From positions 240,001-304,000 of the forward strand of contig CAMRHE010000501.1 of assembly GCA_947044405.1 (NCBI GenBank): a stretch of DNA of 64,000 bases, given 5' to 3'. Each line of letters opens with the position of its first letter. The first letter of the stretch is position 1. Position numbers and translations under genes: made by a program. The notes beneath the pieces were generated by a model. That model made no database searches. It worked only from the letters and a program-made list of their open reading frames with translations, and was not told the origin of the DNA. Positions 21,191 through 31,424 of this stretch are shown piece by piece. Origin of the DNA: Leptodactylus fallax. Taxonomy: Eukaryota > Chordata > Amphibia > Anura > Leptodactylidae.

Positions 21191-22860
21191 ATTATACTCT
21201 GGGGTCTGAAGAGACCCCAGAATATAATATTATAATAATAGCACTGTAGGGCCCCTGTGGAGCATTATACTGGGGGGACCCTCTGGATAGCATATTATAC
21301 TGGGGAAGGGGCCCTCTGGATAGCATGTTATATTCTGTGGGGGCTCTGTGGAAAATTATAATGTGGGGGGGGGGGCTCTGGAGATAATGTTATATTATGT
21401 GGGGCCACTTTGGAGCATTATGCTCTCCAGAGGGGCCCCCCAGTATAATGCTCCACAGAGGCCCCACACAGTATAATATGCTCTCCAGAGGGGCCCCCCA
21501 GTATAATGCTCCAAAGTGGCCCCATAGAATATAACATGCTCTCCAGAGCCCCCCCCCCCCACTTTATAATACTCAATAGAGGGCCCAAAGAATATAACAT
21601 GTTCTCCAGAGGGCCCCCTCCCCAGTATAATGCTCCACAGTGGCCCCACACAGTATAATATGCTCTCCAGAGCCCCCCCCAGTATAATGCTCCACGGTTT
21701 CCCCACACAGTATAATATGCTCTCCAGAGGGGCCCCCCAGTATATTATACTGTGCGGGGCCACTGTGGAGCATTATACTGGGGGGGGGGGGCGGCTCTGG
21801 AGAGCATGTTATACTGTTTTGGCCCACTGTGGAGCATTAGACTGGGGGGGACTCTGGAGAGCATATTATACTGTTTTGGGCCGCTGTGGAGTATTATACT
21901 GGGGAAACCTCTCTGGGCAGTATATTATACTGTGTGGAGGCCATTTCTGGAGCATGTTATACTGAGTGGGGTCACTGTGGAGCATTATTCTGGGGGGGCC
22001 ATCAGCAGAGCATATTATATTGCGTGGCGCCATTGTGGGGCATTATTCGGGGGGGACTAATGAGCATTATACTAGGGGGCCCTCTGGGGAGCATATTATA
22101 CTGCGTGGGGCCTACTGTGGAACATTATACTGGAGGGACGCTCTGGGGAACATAATATATTGTGTGGGGACACTGTGGAGCAAAATACTGGAGGGGGCAC
22201 TGTGGAGCATTATACTAGCGGGGGCCCTCTGGGGAGCATATTATACTATGGGCCACTGTGGAGCTTTATACTGGGGGAAGGGACAGTGTGGGGAGCCTGT
22301 TATACTGTGTGGGGCCACTGTGGAGTGTATTATATTGTGTGTGGCTTTTCGGGAGCATATGATACTCTGTGGGGCCATTGTAGAGCATTATACTGTGGGG
22401 GACTGTGGGGAACATATTATACTGTAGGGGACCACTGTGGAGCATTATACTGGGGGAACCCCTCTGGGGAGTATATTATACTGTGTGGAGGTCATTATGG
22501 AGCATGTTATACTGTGTTAGGCCACTGGAGCATTATACTGGGGAGGCATTGTGGGGTGCATATTATACTGTATGGAGCATATTATATTGTGTGGGGCTGC
22601 TGGGGAGCATATTGCACTGTCTGGGGCCACTAAGGAGTAGTATACTGTGTGGGCCACTGTGGAGTATTATACTGTGTAGAGCCTTTTCATACCATGTGGG
22701 GCCACTATGGGGGGCTCAGGGGAGCATTTTATACTGTGTGGGGTCACAGTAGAGCATTATATACCATGTGGGGAAACTGGAGGGTTCAGGAGAGCATTTT
22801 ATACTGTGGAGCATTATATACCATGTGGAGCATTATACTGTGGGGGGGGGGGGGCTCACA
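21190..22860. repeat. Degenerate GGGGCCACTGTGGAGCATTATACTG minisatellite with inverted block
   Basis: Irregular units of roughly 30-60 bp built from GGCCACTGTGGAGCATTATA followed by CTGGGG. Orientation is forward at 21190-21420 and 21740-22860 but reversed at about 21420-21740 (CAGTATAATGCTCCACAGTG and so on), so the middle block is an inversion able to pair with either side. Runs of G or C up to 11 bases occur. Open frames on both strands are repeat artefacts. Confidence 0.85.
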
Positions 22861-23164
22861 ATTCCTGCTGGTAGCCCTGTGTGCTATGTCTGCATCACAG
22901 CTCCCTCCCTATAATCTTGCACATACGTGTAGTGCTCCATGGCCATGTCATTCCCCATACAGTACTGTGCATGAACTGGCCATGGAGTTATTGGGGCCTG
23001 CACAGTATTATAGGGGCTGACTATACTGGGAACATACTCAGTAACACAAGATAGTTAGAACATATGTAAGACTTCAGTGAAGGAGCCGCGGTGTAGGCTA
23101 TTAGCAGGAAGCTGTTGGGTGGGGCCCCAGAACTAGTTCCTCTGGTGGGCCTAAGGCCCTTCAG

Positions 23165-23545
23165 TCCGACATGTATAACGGAGAACTATTATATATAAGG
23201 GTGGGTTACTATATATAATTGGGAAACTTAAGTATGAGGGGGCTATTATAAGGGGGAACTATTATTTATAAGATGGGCTATTATTTATAAGGGGGGAACT
23301 ATTATATATAAGGCATCCATTACAAGGGGGGAGCTATTATTTATAAGAGAGGAACTATTTATAAGGGGGGTATAATTGTTAAGTGGGCTTATTTATAAAG
23401 GGGGCTATTAGTGATAATGGAGACTATTATCTATAAGGGTAACTATTATTTATGAGGGGGCTATTAATAAGGGAGCAGTATTATTTTTACGGGGTGACTG
23501 TTACTGATAAGGGGGATATTACTGATACAGGGCACTATTTATCAT
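23165..23545. repeat. Degenerate GGGGGCTATTATTTATAAG repeat
   Basis: Short irregular units of 20-30 bp (GGGGGAACTATTATTTATAA, GGGCTATTATTTATAAGG and similar). The same motif resumes after the retroposon-like insertion at about 25410-25480 (GGGACTATTATTTATAAGGA), showing that the inserted DNA split a once continuous repeat. Confidence 0.7.
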
Positions 23546-24300
23546 TTACTAGAGGAAGGACCCGGCTTCGCACGGGTATATTTCATTTTTTGTTTGTGTA
23601 GTGACCCCATAAGAATTGGCCAGTTTTGCACTTGACATCCAGTATGGCAGTCCAGTATAGGTATAGTCTATTTATGGCTGTGTTGCTATGGAAACCTGGT
23701 AAATGAAATATGAACTTACATTGGCTAATACACGTCATATGACAGAATATTTAAGGACCTGAGAACTGCTATTGACTCATACAGGACATAAATAGCTTGG
23801 TTGCTATGGAAACCTGGTGTAAAGCTGTGCGTATGTCAAGACTGAACCTGCGATTATCCATTGGTCCATAAGTGTCATGTGATCATGTGCATCTCAGTTT
23901 GGATATCAGTGAAAAACCTGCGATCGGTTGTTATGGAAAACCTGGAGTAAAGCTGTGTGTATGTGACCTTGTGTAACAGTGTCATCCACAGCACCCTGCC
24001 CCTTTAAAGCTGACCTACAGCAGTGAAGAAAAATGGCTGGGTTGTTATTGAAACCTGGTGCAGCTGTGTGCATGTGGCTGACAATGCTTTGTCAGATTGG
24101 AGACGGGCTTGGGTCTGCTGGGGAGTTTCAGCAGCTCGCTGTTGTCTGTAACATACCTTATCAGATTGGAGACAGGCTTGGGTCTGCTGAGAGTTTTCAT
24201 TAGCTTGAGCAGCAGCCATGCGTTTTGCTGCAGGGGGCATGAGTAGTTTAAAAAACGTTTCAATTTATAAGAATGCTGAAATCCAGTATGGCAGTCCAGT

Positions 24301-24938
24301 CAGTGGCGTAAATACCGATTTAGCAGTGGTAGCGGCTGCCACAGGGCCCGGGACATTAGGGGACCCGGCGGGCCTCTGATGTTTTTTTTTTTTTTTTTTA
24401 ACACCAGCAGGTAACGGGCCCTATTCACTTACCGATCCCCACTCCTGCTCACGGCCGCCTGCACTTCACCTTCTGCGGGGATTAGTAAGTAAGGCCTGTG
24501 GGCCGTGAACCCCACAAACACTGCTATCATTATACTCTGGGGTCTTTTCAGCAGGCTTCGGGCCTCCTTGGTGGCGTCCCAGATGTTGGTGGGCCAGTCC
24601 GACGTCATTATGCGTTGCGATACATGCCTGGCTCACGTGACATCTGGTCCAACATTGAAGAAGTAGCGGGAAGTGCGCATAATACTATATGAAGGAGCCA
24701 CTATGATACTGTGTGCAGGGGCCACTATGGGGCAGAATACTGTGTGTAAGGGCCACTATGGGGCCTAATAGTGTATGCAGGGGCCACTATGGGGCCTAAT
24801 AGTGTGTGCAGGGGCCACTATGGGGCATAATAGTGTGTGCAGAAATGCAGTTTGTGTGCGTGGGGGGGGGTTGGGGGGGGGGGGGGTCCCATGTCAAATG
24901 TTCGCCTTGGGGCCCTGCCATTGCTAGTTACGCCACTG
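24301..24938. mobile_element. Inner hAT element with perfect 8-bp target duplication
   Basis: The left end CAGTGGCGTAAATACC and the right end, read on the other strand, CAGTGGCGTAACTAGC share 11 perfect terminal bases. The flanking direct repeat AGTCCAGT is perfect (24293-24300 and 24939-24946). An uninterrupted form of the target, GGCAGTCCAGTATAGGTA, survives about 650 bp upstream near 23645-23662, confirming the duplication. The 638-bp element is non-coding; it contains a T-run (about 24381-24399), GGGCCACTATGGGGC minisatellite units (24665-24870) and G-runs near 24861-24886. Confidence 0.93.
24665..24870. repeat. About 31-bp GGGCCACTATGGGGC repeat in the inner hAT
   Basis: Five or six diverged copies combining GGGCCACTATGGGGC with ATAATAGTGTGTGCAG. 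It is recognisably the same core as the 31-bp array at 4385-4612 and the degenerate array at 21190-22860. Confidence 0.75.
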
Positions 24939-25702
24939 AGTCCAGTATAGGTACAGTCTATTTATGGCTGTGTTGTTATGGAAACCTGGTAAATTAAATG
25001 TGAACTTATATTGGCTGATACACGTGATATGACTGAATATTTAAGGTCCTGTGAACTGCTATTCACTAATCCAGGTCATACATAGCTTGGTTGCTATGGA
25101 AACCTGTGTGCCTGAGGAGAGTAAGCGCCTGTGAGCTGTTATTGGCTGATAAGGGACATGTGACCGTGTGTATGGCAGTTGGAATATGAGTGAAAGACTT
25201 GCAGGCTTGTATAGACTAATGCTGGTCATTTTTTGGGAATACTGTATCTCAGGAACGGTACGTCCAAGAGAGCTGAGACCCAGTCTATAATATTCCCGGA
25301 CACCTGATGTACATGTGTGCCAAATTTGGTGAGGATCGGTCCAGTCGTTTGGTCGCGCATAAAGAACAGACAGACAGACAGACAGGAACTCATTTTTATA
25401 TACATAAGAGATAAGGGCGCTATTACTGATAATGTGCAATATTATTTATAAGCAGGGACTATTATTTATAAGGAGGCGCTATAATAACTGATGACTGGGT
25501 TCAAAAATCTATTAGGTGGTACAAAGGTGCTCACTTGAATTGTGTGTGGTAAAATGGGGGTTGTTATTACTGTTTTATTTGCAGAAAGGAGGTGTTATTA
25601 TAGGGGTTGTCACTGGAAGACGATGGTGTTGTTTGCATATCAGCATTTGGGGCCCCGCTTTTAATTTTTCCCAGGGCCCCACTTTGTCTAAAACCGGCCC
25701 TG

Positions 25703-28700
25703 ACTACAATCTATTACTATCTGTTATCAGCCACGTCAGGAGGGGAGAGGCCGACTGTAGGACAGGGGAATACAATCTATTACTATCTGTTATCAGCCAT
25801 GTCAGGAGAGGAGAGGCCGACTGTAGGACAGGGGAATACAATCTATTACTATCTGTTATCAGTCATGTCAGGGGGTAGAGGCCGACTGTAGGACAGGGGA
25901 ATACAATCTATTACTATCTGTTATCAGCCACGTCAGGAGGGGAGAGGCCGACTGTAGGACAGGGGAATACAATCTATCACTATCTGTTATCGGCCATGTC
26001 AGGAGAGGAGAGGCCGACTGTAGGACAGAGGAATACAATCTATTACTATCTGTTATCAGCCATGTCAGGAGAGGAGAGGCCGACTGTAGGACAGGTGACT
26101 ACAATCTATTACTATCTGTTATCAGCCACGTCAGGAGGGGAGAGGCCGACTGTAGGACAGGTGAATACAATCTATTACTATCTGTTATCAGTCATGTCAG
26201 GGGGTAGAGGCCGACTGTAGGACAGGAGAATACAATCTATTACTATCTGTTATCAGTCATGTCAGGAGGGGAGAGGCCGACTGTAGGATAGGGGAATACA
26301 ATCTATTACTATCTGTTATCAGCCATGTCAGGAGAGGAGAGGCCGACTGTAGGACAGGGGAATACAATCTATTACTATCTGTTATCAGCCACGTCAGGAG
26401 AGGAGAGGCCGACTGTAGGCCAGGTGACTACAATCTATTACTATCTGTTATCAGCCATGTCAGGAGGGGAGAGGCCGACTGTAGGACAGGTGACTACAAT
26501 CTATTACTATCTGTTATCAGCCACGTCAGGAGAGGAGAGGCCGACTGTAGGACAGGGGAATACAATCTATTACTATCTGTTATCAGCCACGTCAGGAGGG
26601 GAGAGGCCGACTGTAGGACAGGGGAATACAATCTATTACTATCTGTTATCAGCCACGTCAGGAGGAGAGAGGCCGACTGTAGGACAGGGGAATACAATCT
26701 ATTACTATCTGTTATCAGCCATGTCAGGAGAGGAGAGGCCGACTGTAGGACAGGTGAATACAATCTATTACTATCTGTTATCAGCCACGTCAGGAGGGGA
26801 GAGGCGACTGTAGGACAGGGGAATACAATCTATTTCTATCTGTTATCAGCCATGTCAGGAGGAGAGAGGCCGACTGTAGGACAGGGGAATACAATCTATT
26901 ACTATCTGTTATCAGCCATGTCAGGAGAGGAGAGGCCGACTGTAGGACAGGGGAATACAATCTATTACTATCTGTTATCAGCCACGTCAGGAGGGGAGAG
27001 GCCGACTGTAGGACAGGGGAATACAATCTATTACTATCTGTTATCAGCCATGTCAGGAGAGGAGAGGCCGACTGTAGGACAGGGGAATACAATCTATTAC
27101 TATCTGTTATCAGCCATGTCAGGAGAGGAGAGGCCGACTGTAGGACAGGGGAATACAATCTATTACTATCTGTTATCAGCCATGTCAGGAGAGGAGAGGC
27201 CGACTGTAGGACAGGTGACTACAATCTATTACTATCTGTTATCAGCCACGTCAGGAGCGGAGAGGCCGACTGTAGGACAGGGGAATACAATCTATTACTA
27301 TCTGTTATCAGCCATGTCAGGAGGGGAGAGGCCGACTGTAGGACAGAGGAATACAATCTATTACTATCTGTTATCAGTCACGTCAGGAGAGGCCGACTGT
27401 AGGACAGGGGAATACAGTCTATTACTATCTGTTATCAGCCATGTCAGGAGAGGAAAGGCCGACTGTAGGACAGGGGAATACAATCTATTACTATCTGTTA
27501 TCAGCCACGTCAGGAGAGGAGAGGCCGACTGTAGGACAGAGGAATACAATCTATTACTATCTGTTATCAGCCACGTCAGGAGGGGAGAGGCCGACTGTAG
27601 GACAGAGGAATACTATCTATTACTATCTGTTATCAGCCAAGTGAGGAGAGGCCGACTGTAGGACAGGGAAATACAATCTATTACTATCTGTTATCAGCCA
27701 TGTCAGGAGGGGAGAGGCCGACTGTAGGACAGGGGAATACAATCTATTACTATCTGTTATCAGCCATGTCAGGAGGGGAGAGGCCGACTGTAGGACAGGG
27801 GAATACAATCTATTACTATCTGTTATCAGCCATGTCAGGAGGGGAGAGGCCGACTGTAGGACAGGGGAATACAATCTATTACTATCTGTTATCAGCCATG
27901 TCAGGAGGGGAGAGGCCGACTGTAGGACAGGGGAATACAATCTATTACTATCTGTTATCAGCCACGTCAGGAGGGGAGAGGCCGACTGTAGGACAGGGGA
28001 ATACAATCTATTACTATCTGTTATCAGCCACGTCAGGAGGGGAGAGGCCGACTGTAGGACAGAGGAATACAATATATTACTATCTGTTATCAGCCAAGTG
28101 AGGAGAGGCCGACTGTAGGACAGGGAAATACAATCTATTACTATCTGTTATCAGCCATGTCAGGAGGGGAGAGGCCGACTGTAGGACAGAGGAATACAAT
28201 CTATTACTATCTGTTATCAGCCACGTCAGGAGAGGAGAGGCCGACTGTAGGACAGAGGAATACAATCTATTACTATCTGTTATCAGCCAAGTGAGGAGAG
28301 GCCGACTGTAGGACAGGGAAATACAATCTATTACTATCTGTTATCAGCCATGTCAGGAGGGGAGAGGCCGACTGTAGGACAGGGGAATACAATCTATTAC
28401 TATCTGTTATCAGCCATGTCAGGAGGGGAGAGGCCGACTGTAGGACAGTGGAATGCAATCTATTACTATCTGTTATCAGCCATGTCAGGAGGGGAGAGGC
28501 CGACTGTAGGACAGGGGAATACAATCTATTACTATCTGTTATCAGCCATGTCAGGAGGGGAGAGGCCGACTGTAGGACAGGGGAATACAATCTATTACTA
28601 TCTGTTATCAGCCACGTCAGGAGGGGAGAGGCTGACTGTAGGACAGGGGAATACAATCTATTACTATCTGTTATCAGCCATGTCAGGAGGGGAGAGGCCG

Positions 28701-30296
28701 ACTGTAGGACAGGGGAATACAATCTATTACTATCTGTTATCAGCCACGTCAGGAGGGGAGAGGCTGACTGTAGGACAGGGGAATACAATCTATCACTATT
28801 TGTTATCAGCCATGTCAGGAGGGGAGAGGCCGACTGTAGGACAGGGGAATACAATCTATTACTATCTGTTATCAGCCATGTCAGGAGGGGAGAGGCCGAC
28901 TGTAGGACAGGGGAATACAATCTATTACTATCTGTTATCAGCCATGTCAGGAGGGGAGAGGCCGACTGTAGGACAGTGGAATACAATCTATTACTATCTG
29001 TTATCAGCCACGTCAGGAGAGGAGAGGCCGACTGTAGGACAGGGGAATACAATCTATTACTATCTGTTATCAGCCACGTCAGGAGGGGAGAGGCCGACTG
29101 TAGGACAGGGGAATACAATCTATTACTATCTGTTATCAGCCACGTCAGGAGGGGAGAGGCCGACTGTAGGACAGGGGAATACAATCTATTACTATCTGTT
29201 ATCAGCCATGTCAGGAGGGGAGAGGCCGACTGTAGGACAGGGGAATACAATCTATTACTATCTGTTATCAGCCATGTCAGGAGGGGAGAGGCCGACTGTA
29301 GGACAGGGGAATACAATCTATTACTATCTGTTATCAGCCATGTCAGGAGGGGAGAGGCCGACTGTAGGACAGGGGAATACAATCTATTACTATCTGTTAT
29401 CAGCCATGTCAGGAGGGGAGAGGCCGACTGTAGGACAGTGGAATACAATCTATTACTATCTGTTATCAGCCACGTCAGGAGAGGAGAGGCCGACTGTAGG
29501 ACAGGGGAATACAATCTATTACTATCTGTTATCAGCCACGTCAGGAGGGGAGAGGCCGACTGTAGGACAGGGGAATACAATCTATTACTATCTGTTATCA
29601 GCCACGTCAGGAGGGGAGAGGCCGACTGTAGGACAGGGGAATACAATCTATTACTATCTGTTATCAGCCATGTCAGGAGGGGAGAGGCCGACTGTAGGAC
29701 AGGGGAATACAATCTATTACTATCTGTTATCAGCCACGTCAGGAGGGGAGAGGCCGACTGTAGGACAGGGGAATACAATCTATTACTATCTGTTATCAGC
29801 CATGTCAGGAGGGGAGAGGCCGACTGTAGGACAGGGGAATACAATCTATTACTATCTGTTATCAGCCATGTCAGGAGGGGAGAGGCCGACTGTAGGACAG
29901 GGGAATACAATCTATTACTATCTGTTATCAGCCATGTCAGGAGGGGAGAGGCCGACTGTAGGACAGGGGAATACAATCTATTACTATCTGTTATCAGCCA
30001 TGTCAGGAGAGGAGAGGCCGACTGTAGGACAGGGGAATACAATCTATTACTATCTGTTATCAGCCACGTCAGGAGGGGAGAGGCCGACTGTAGGACAGGG
30101 GAATACAATCTATTACTATCTGTTATCAGCCATGTCAGGAGGGGAGAGGCTGACTGTAGGACAAGGGAATACAATCTATTACTATCTGTTATCAGCCATG
30201 TCAGGAGGGGAGAGGCCGACTGTAGGACAGGGGAATACAATCTATTACTATCTGTTATCAGCCACGTCAGGAGAGGAGAGGCCGATTGTAGACAGG
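25703..30296. repeat. 66-bp satellite, right block, about 70 copies
   Basis: Continuation of the array split at 20718. It shows more higher-order structure than the left block. The rare GGACAGTGGAATACAATC variant recurs 462 bp apart (28971 and 29433, exactly seven units) and is followed by the same order of unit variants for four units. The short unit GCCAAGTGAGGAGAGGCC recurs near 27636, 28093 and 28287. GTCATGTCAGGGGGTAGAGG recurs near 25861 and 26190, five units apart. Open frames of up to 675 codons on both strands are stop-free satellite and not genes. The last unit is degraded (GCCGATTGTAGACAGG). Confidence 0.97.
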
Positions 30297-30734
30297 AGTG
30301 ACATTGTGTGTATTCTCGTCTCTTCCCCTGATCACTACTATATATCCCCTATGTCTGGGGTTTCTATATGTTACTGATATCCACCACTCCAGGCCTGTGC
30401 TCCGCCCACTTCTGCCCTCTAGGAGCCATCTTTGTTGTCCGACTCCTCGTCAGCTGATGAGTGAAGGGATTTCTCTTGCACGACTAGAGGTGACATCTGA
30501 GGCTGCAGCAGGTCAGGGCCACAGGGTCCGGAGCCAATGGCAGCACACACTTGAGGGGGGTGCGGCAGGTGGGGTGTGTCTCCATGTCACTGTGTGAGGG
30601 TGTGATGGGGGCCGGAGCGGCAATGCATGGACACAAGTGGTATTTATAGGATTGTGCTGTGCGATAAAAACACAAAAGTAAACACGGCGAAGAGCGAGCG
30701 GAACATAACAACAAGGATTAACCCTTACAGTGAC
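30297..30734. other. Spacer, nothing recognised
   Basis: Non-satellite sequence. Short frames of 76-109 codons on both strands do not resemble known proteins. No RNA gene or transposon end identified. Confidence 0.55.
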
Positions 30735-31190
30735 ACAATGCAGTGTACGGTACTGAAGCTCATCCCATTGATGGACCCCGACCACATAATGGTACAGACG
30801 GACTGACCCCCGGGGTTCCCCAGTATCCAGGCTCATCACCATTGAAGGACCCCGACCACATGATGGTACAGATGGACTGACCCCGGGGAGCCCCAGAATC
30901 CAGATTTATCCCCATTGAGGGGTCCCGACTATATGATGGTACAGACAGGCTAACCCCGGGGTCCCCCAGTATCCAGGTTCATCCCCATTGAAGGGCCCCA
31001 ACCTTATGATAGTACAGACGGACTGACCCCCAGGATCCCCCAGTATCCAGGCTTATCTCCATTGAAGTGCCCAGACCACATAATGGTACAGATAGGCTGA
31101 CCGCGGGGTCTCCCGAATCCAGGTTCATCCCCATAGAAGGGCCCTGACCATATGATAGTACATTCGTGCTGACCCGGAGGGTCCCCCAGT
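30735..31190. repeat. 73-74 bp tandem repeat, six diverged copies
   Basis: Copies begin at the CATTGA(A/T)GG motif near 30766, 30840, 30913, 30986, 31060 and a CATAGAAGG variant near 31132. Each contains CCGACCACATAATGGTACAG, then a GGACTGACCCC(C)GGGG segment and CCCAGTATCCAGG. Copies differ at many sites, so this array is older or less homogenised than its neighbours. Confidence 0.85.
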
Positions 31191-31424
31191 ATCCGGACTC
31201 CTCAGTGACATTGTCACACTTTGCACAGTTTCGGCTGTGATGGTCACATTGCTGACTCTTCAACACCTCATTGACCCGCCATCTCCTCAGGGCACACAGC
31301 AGGGAACACCCGCTCACCCGCCTGCCCGATACCTGCAGATAATTAATGTTTTGGTTCCTTTTATTCTGGAGAAATATTTACTAAGCAAAGACGTCAATGA
31401 GGACCTGACTGAACCGCGAGTCCT

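Larger units (their letters stand above)
23553..25410. mobile_element. Retroposon-like repeat (RTE-type 3' end motif), split by a hAT
   Basis: Begins near GACCCGGCTTCGCACGGGTA and ends with TTTGGTGAGGATCGGTCCAG, TCGTTTGGTCGCGCATAAAG, four or five CAGA repeats and CATTTTTATATACATAAGAG. Such ends (CAAATTT...GATCGG...CAGACAGA) resemble the 3' tails of RTE-group non-LTR retroposons and their SINEs; the family is an inference. A segment starting TCCAGTATGGCAGTCCAGT is present twice (about 23625 and 24280), so the repeat carries an internal duplication of roughly 650 bp. No reverse transcriptase frame is visible. No clear target duplication found. Confidence 0.5.
20719..25702. mobile_element. hAT-type non-autonomous element with 8-bp target duplication
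   Basis: The left end CAGGGCCGGCGTTAG and the right end, read on the other strand, CAGGGCCGGTTTTAG form a 15-bp terminal inverted repeat with two mismatches. The flanks carry a perfect 8-bp direct repeat ACTACAAT (20711-20718 and 25703-25710). Deleting the element plus one copy restores a normal 66-bp satellite unit (GTGACTACAATCTATTAC). An 8-bp duplication with CAGGG-type ends is the hallmark of the hAT superfamily. No transposase frame exists in its 4984 bp; the interior is a foldback segment, a degenerate minisatellite, an AT-rich repeat and a nested retroposon-like repeat. Mobilisation by a hAT transposase supplied elsewhere is inferred. Confidence 0.92.

Noticed and set aside
23165..23545. 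Promoter-like TATA-rich region (many TATATA and TTATAAG motifs)
   Set aside because: It is a degenerate AT-rich repeat inside the hAT element with no gene downstream.
25360..25410. A (CAGA)n microsatellite as an independent feature
   Set aside because: Only four or five repeats, and it is part of the tail of the retroposon-like element.
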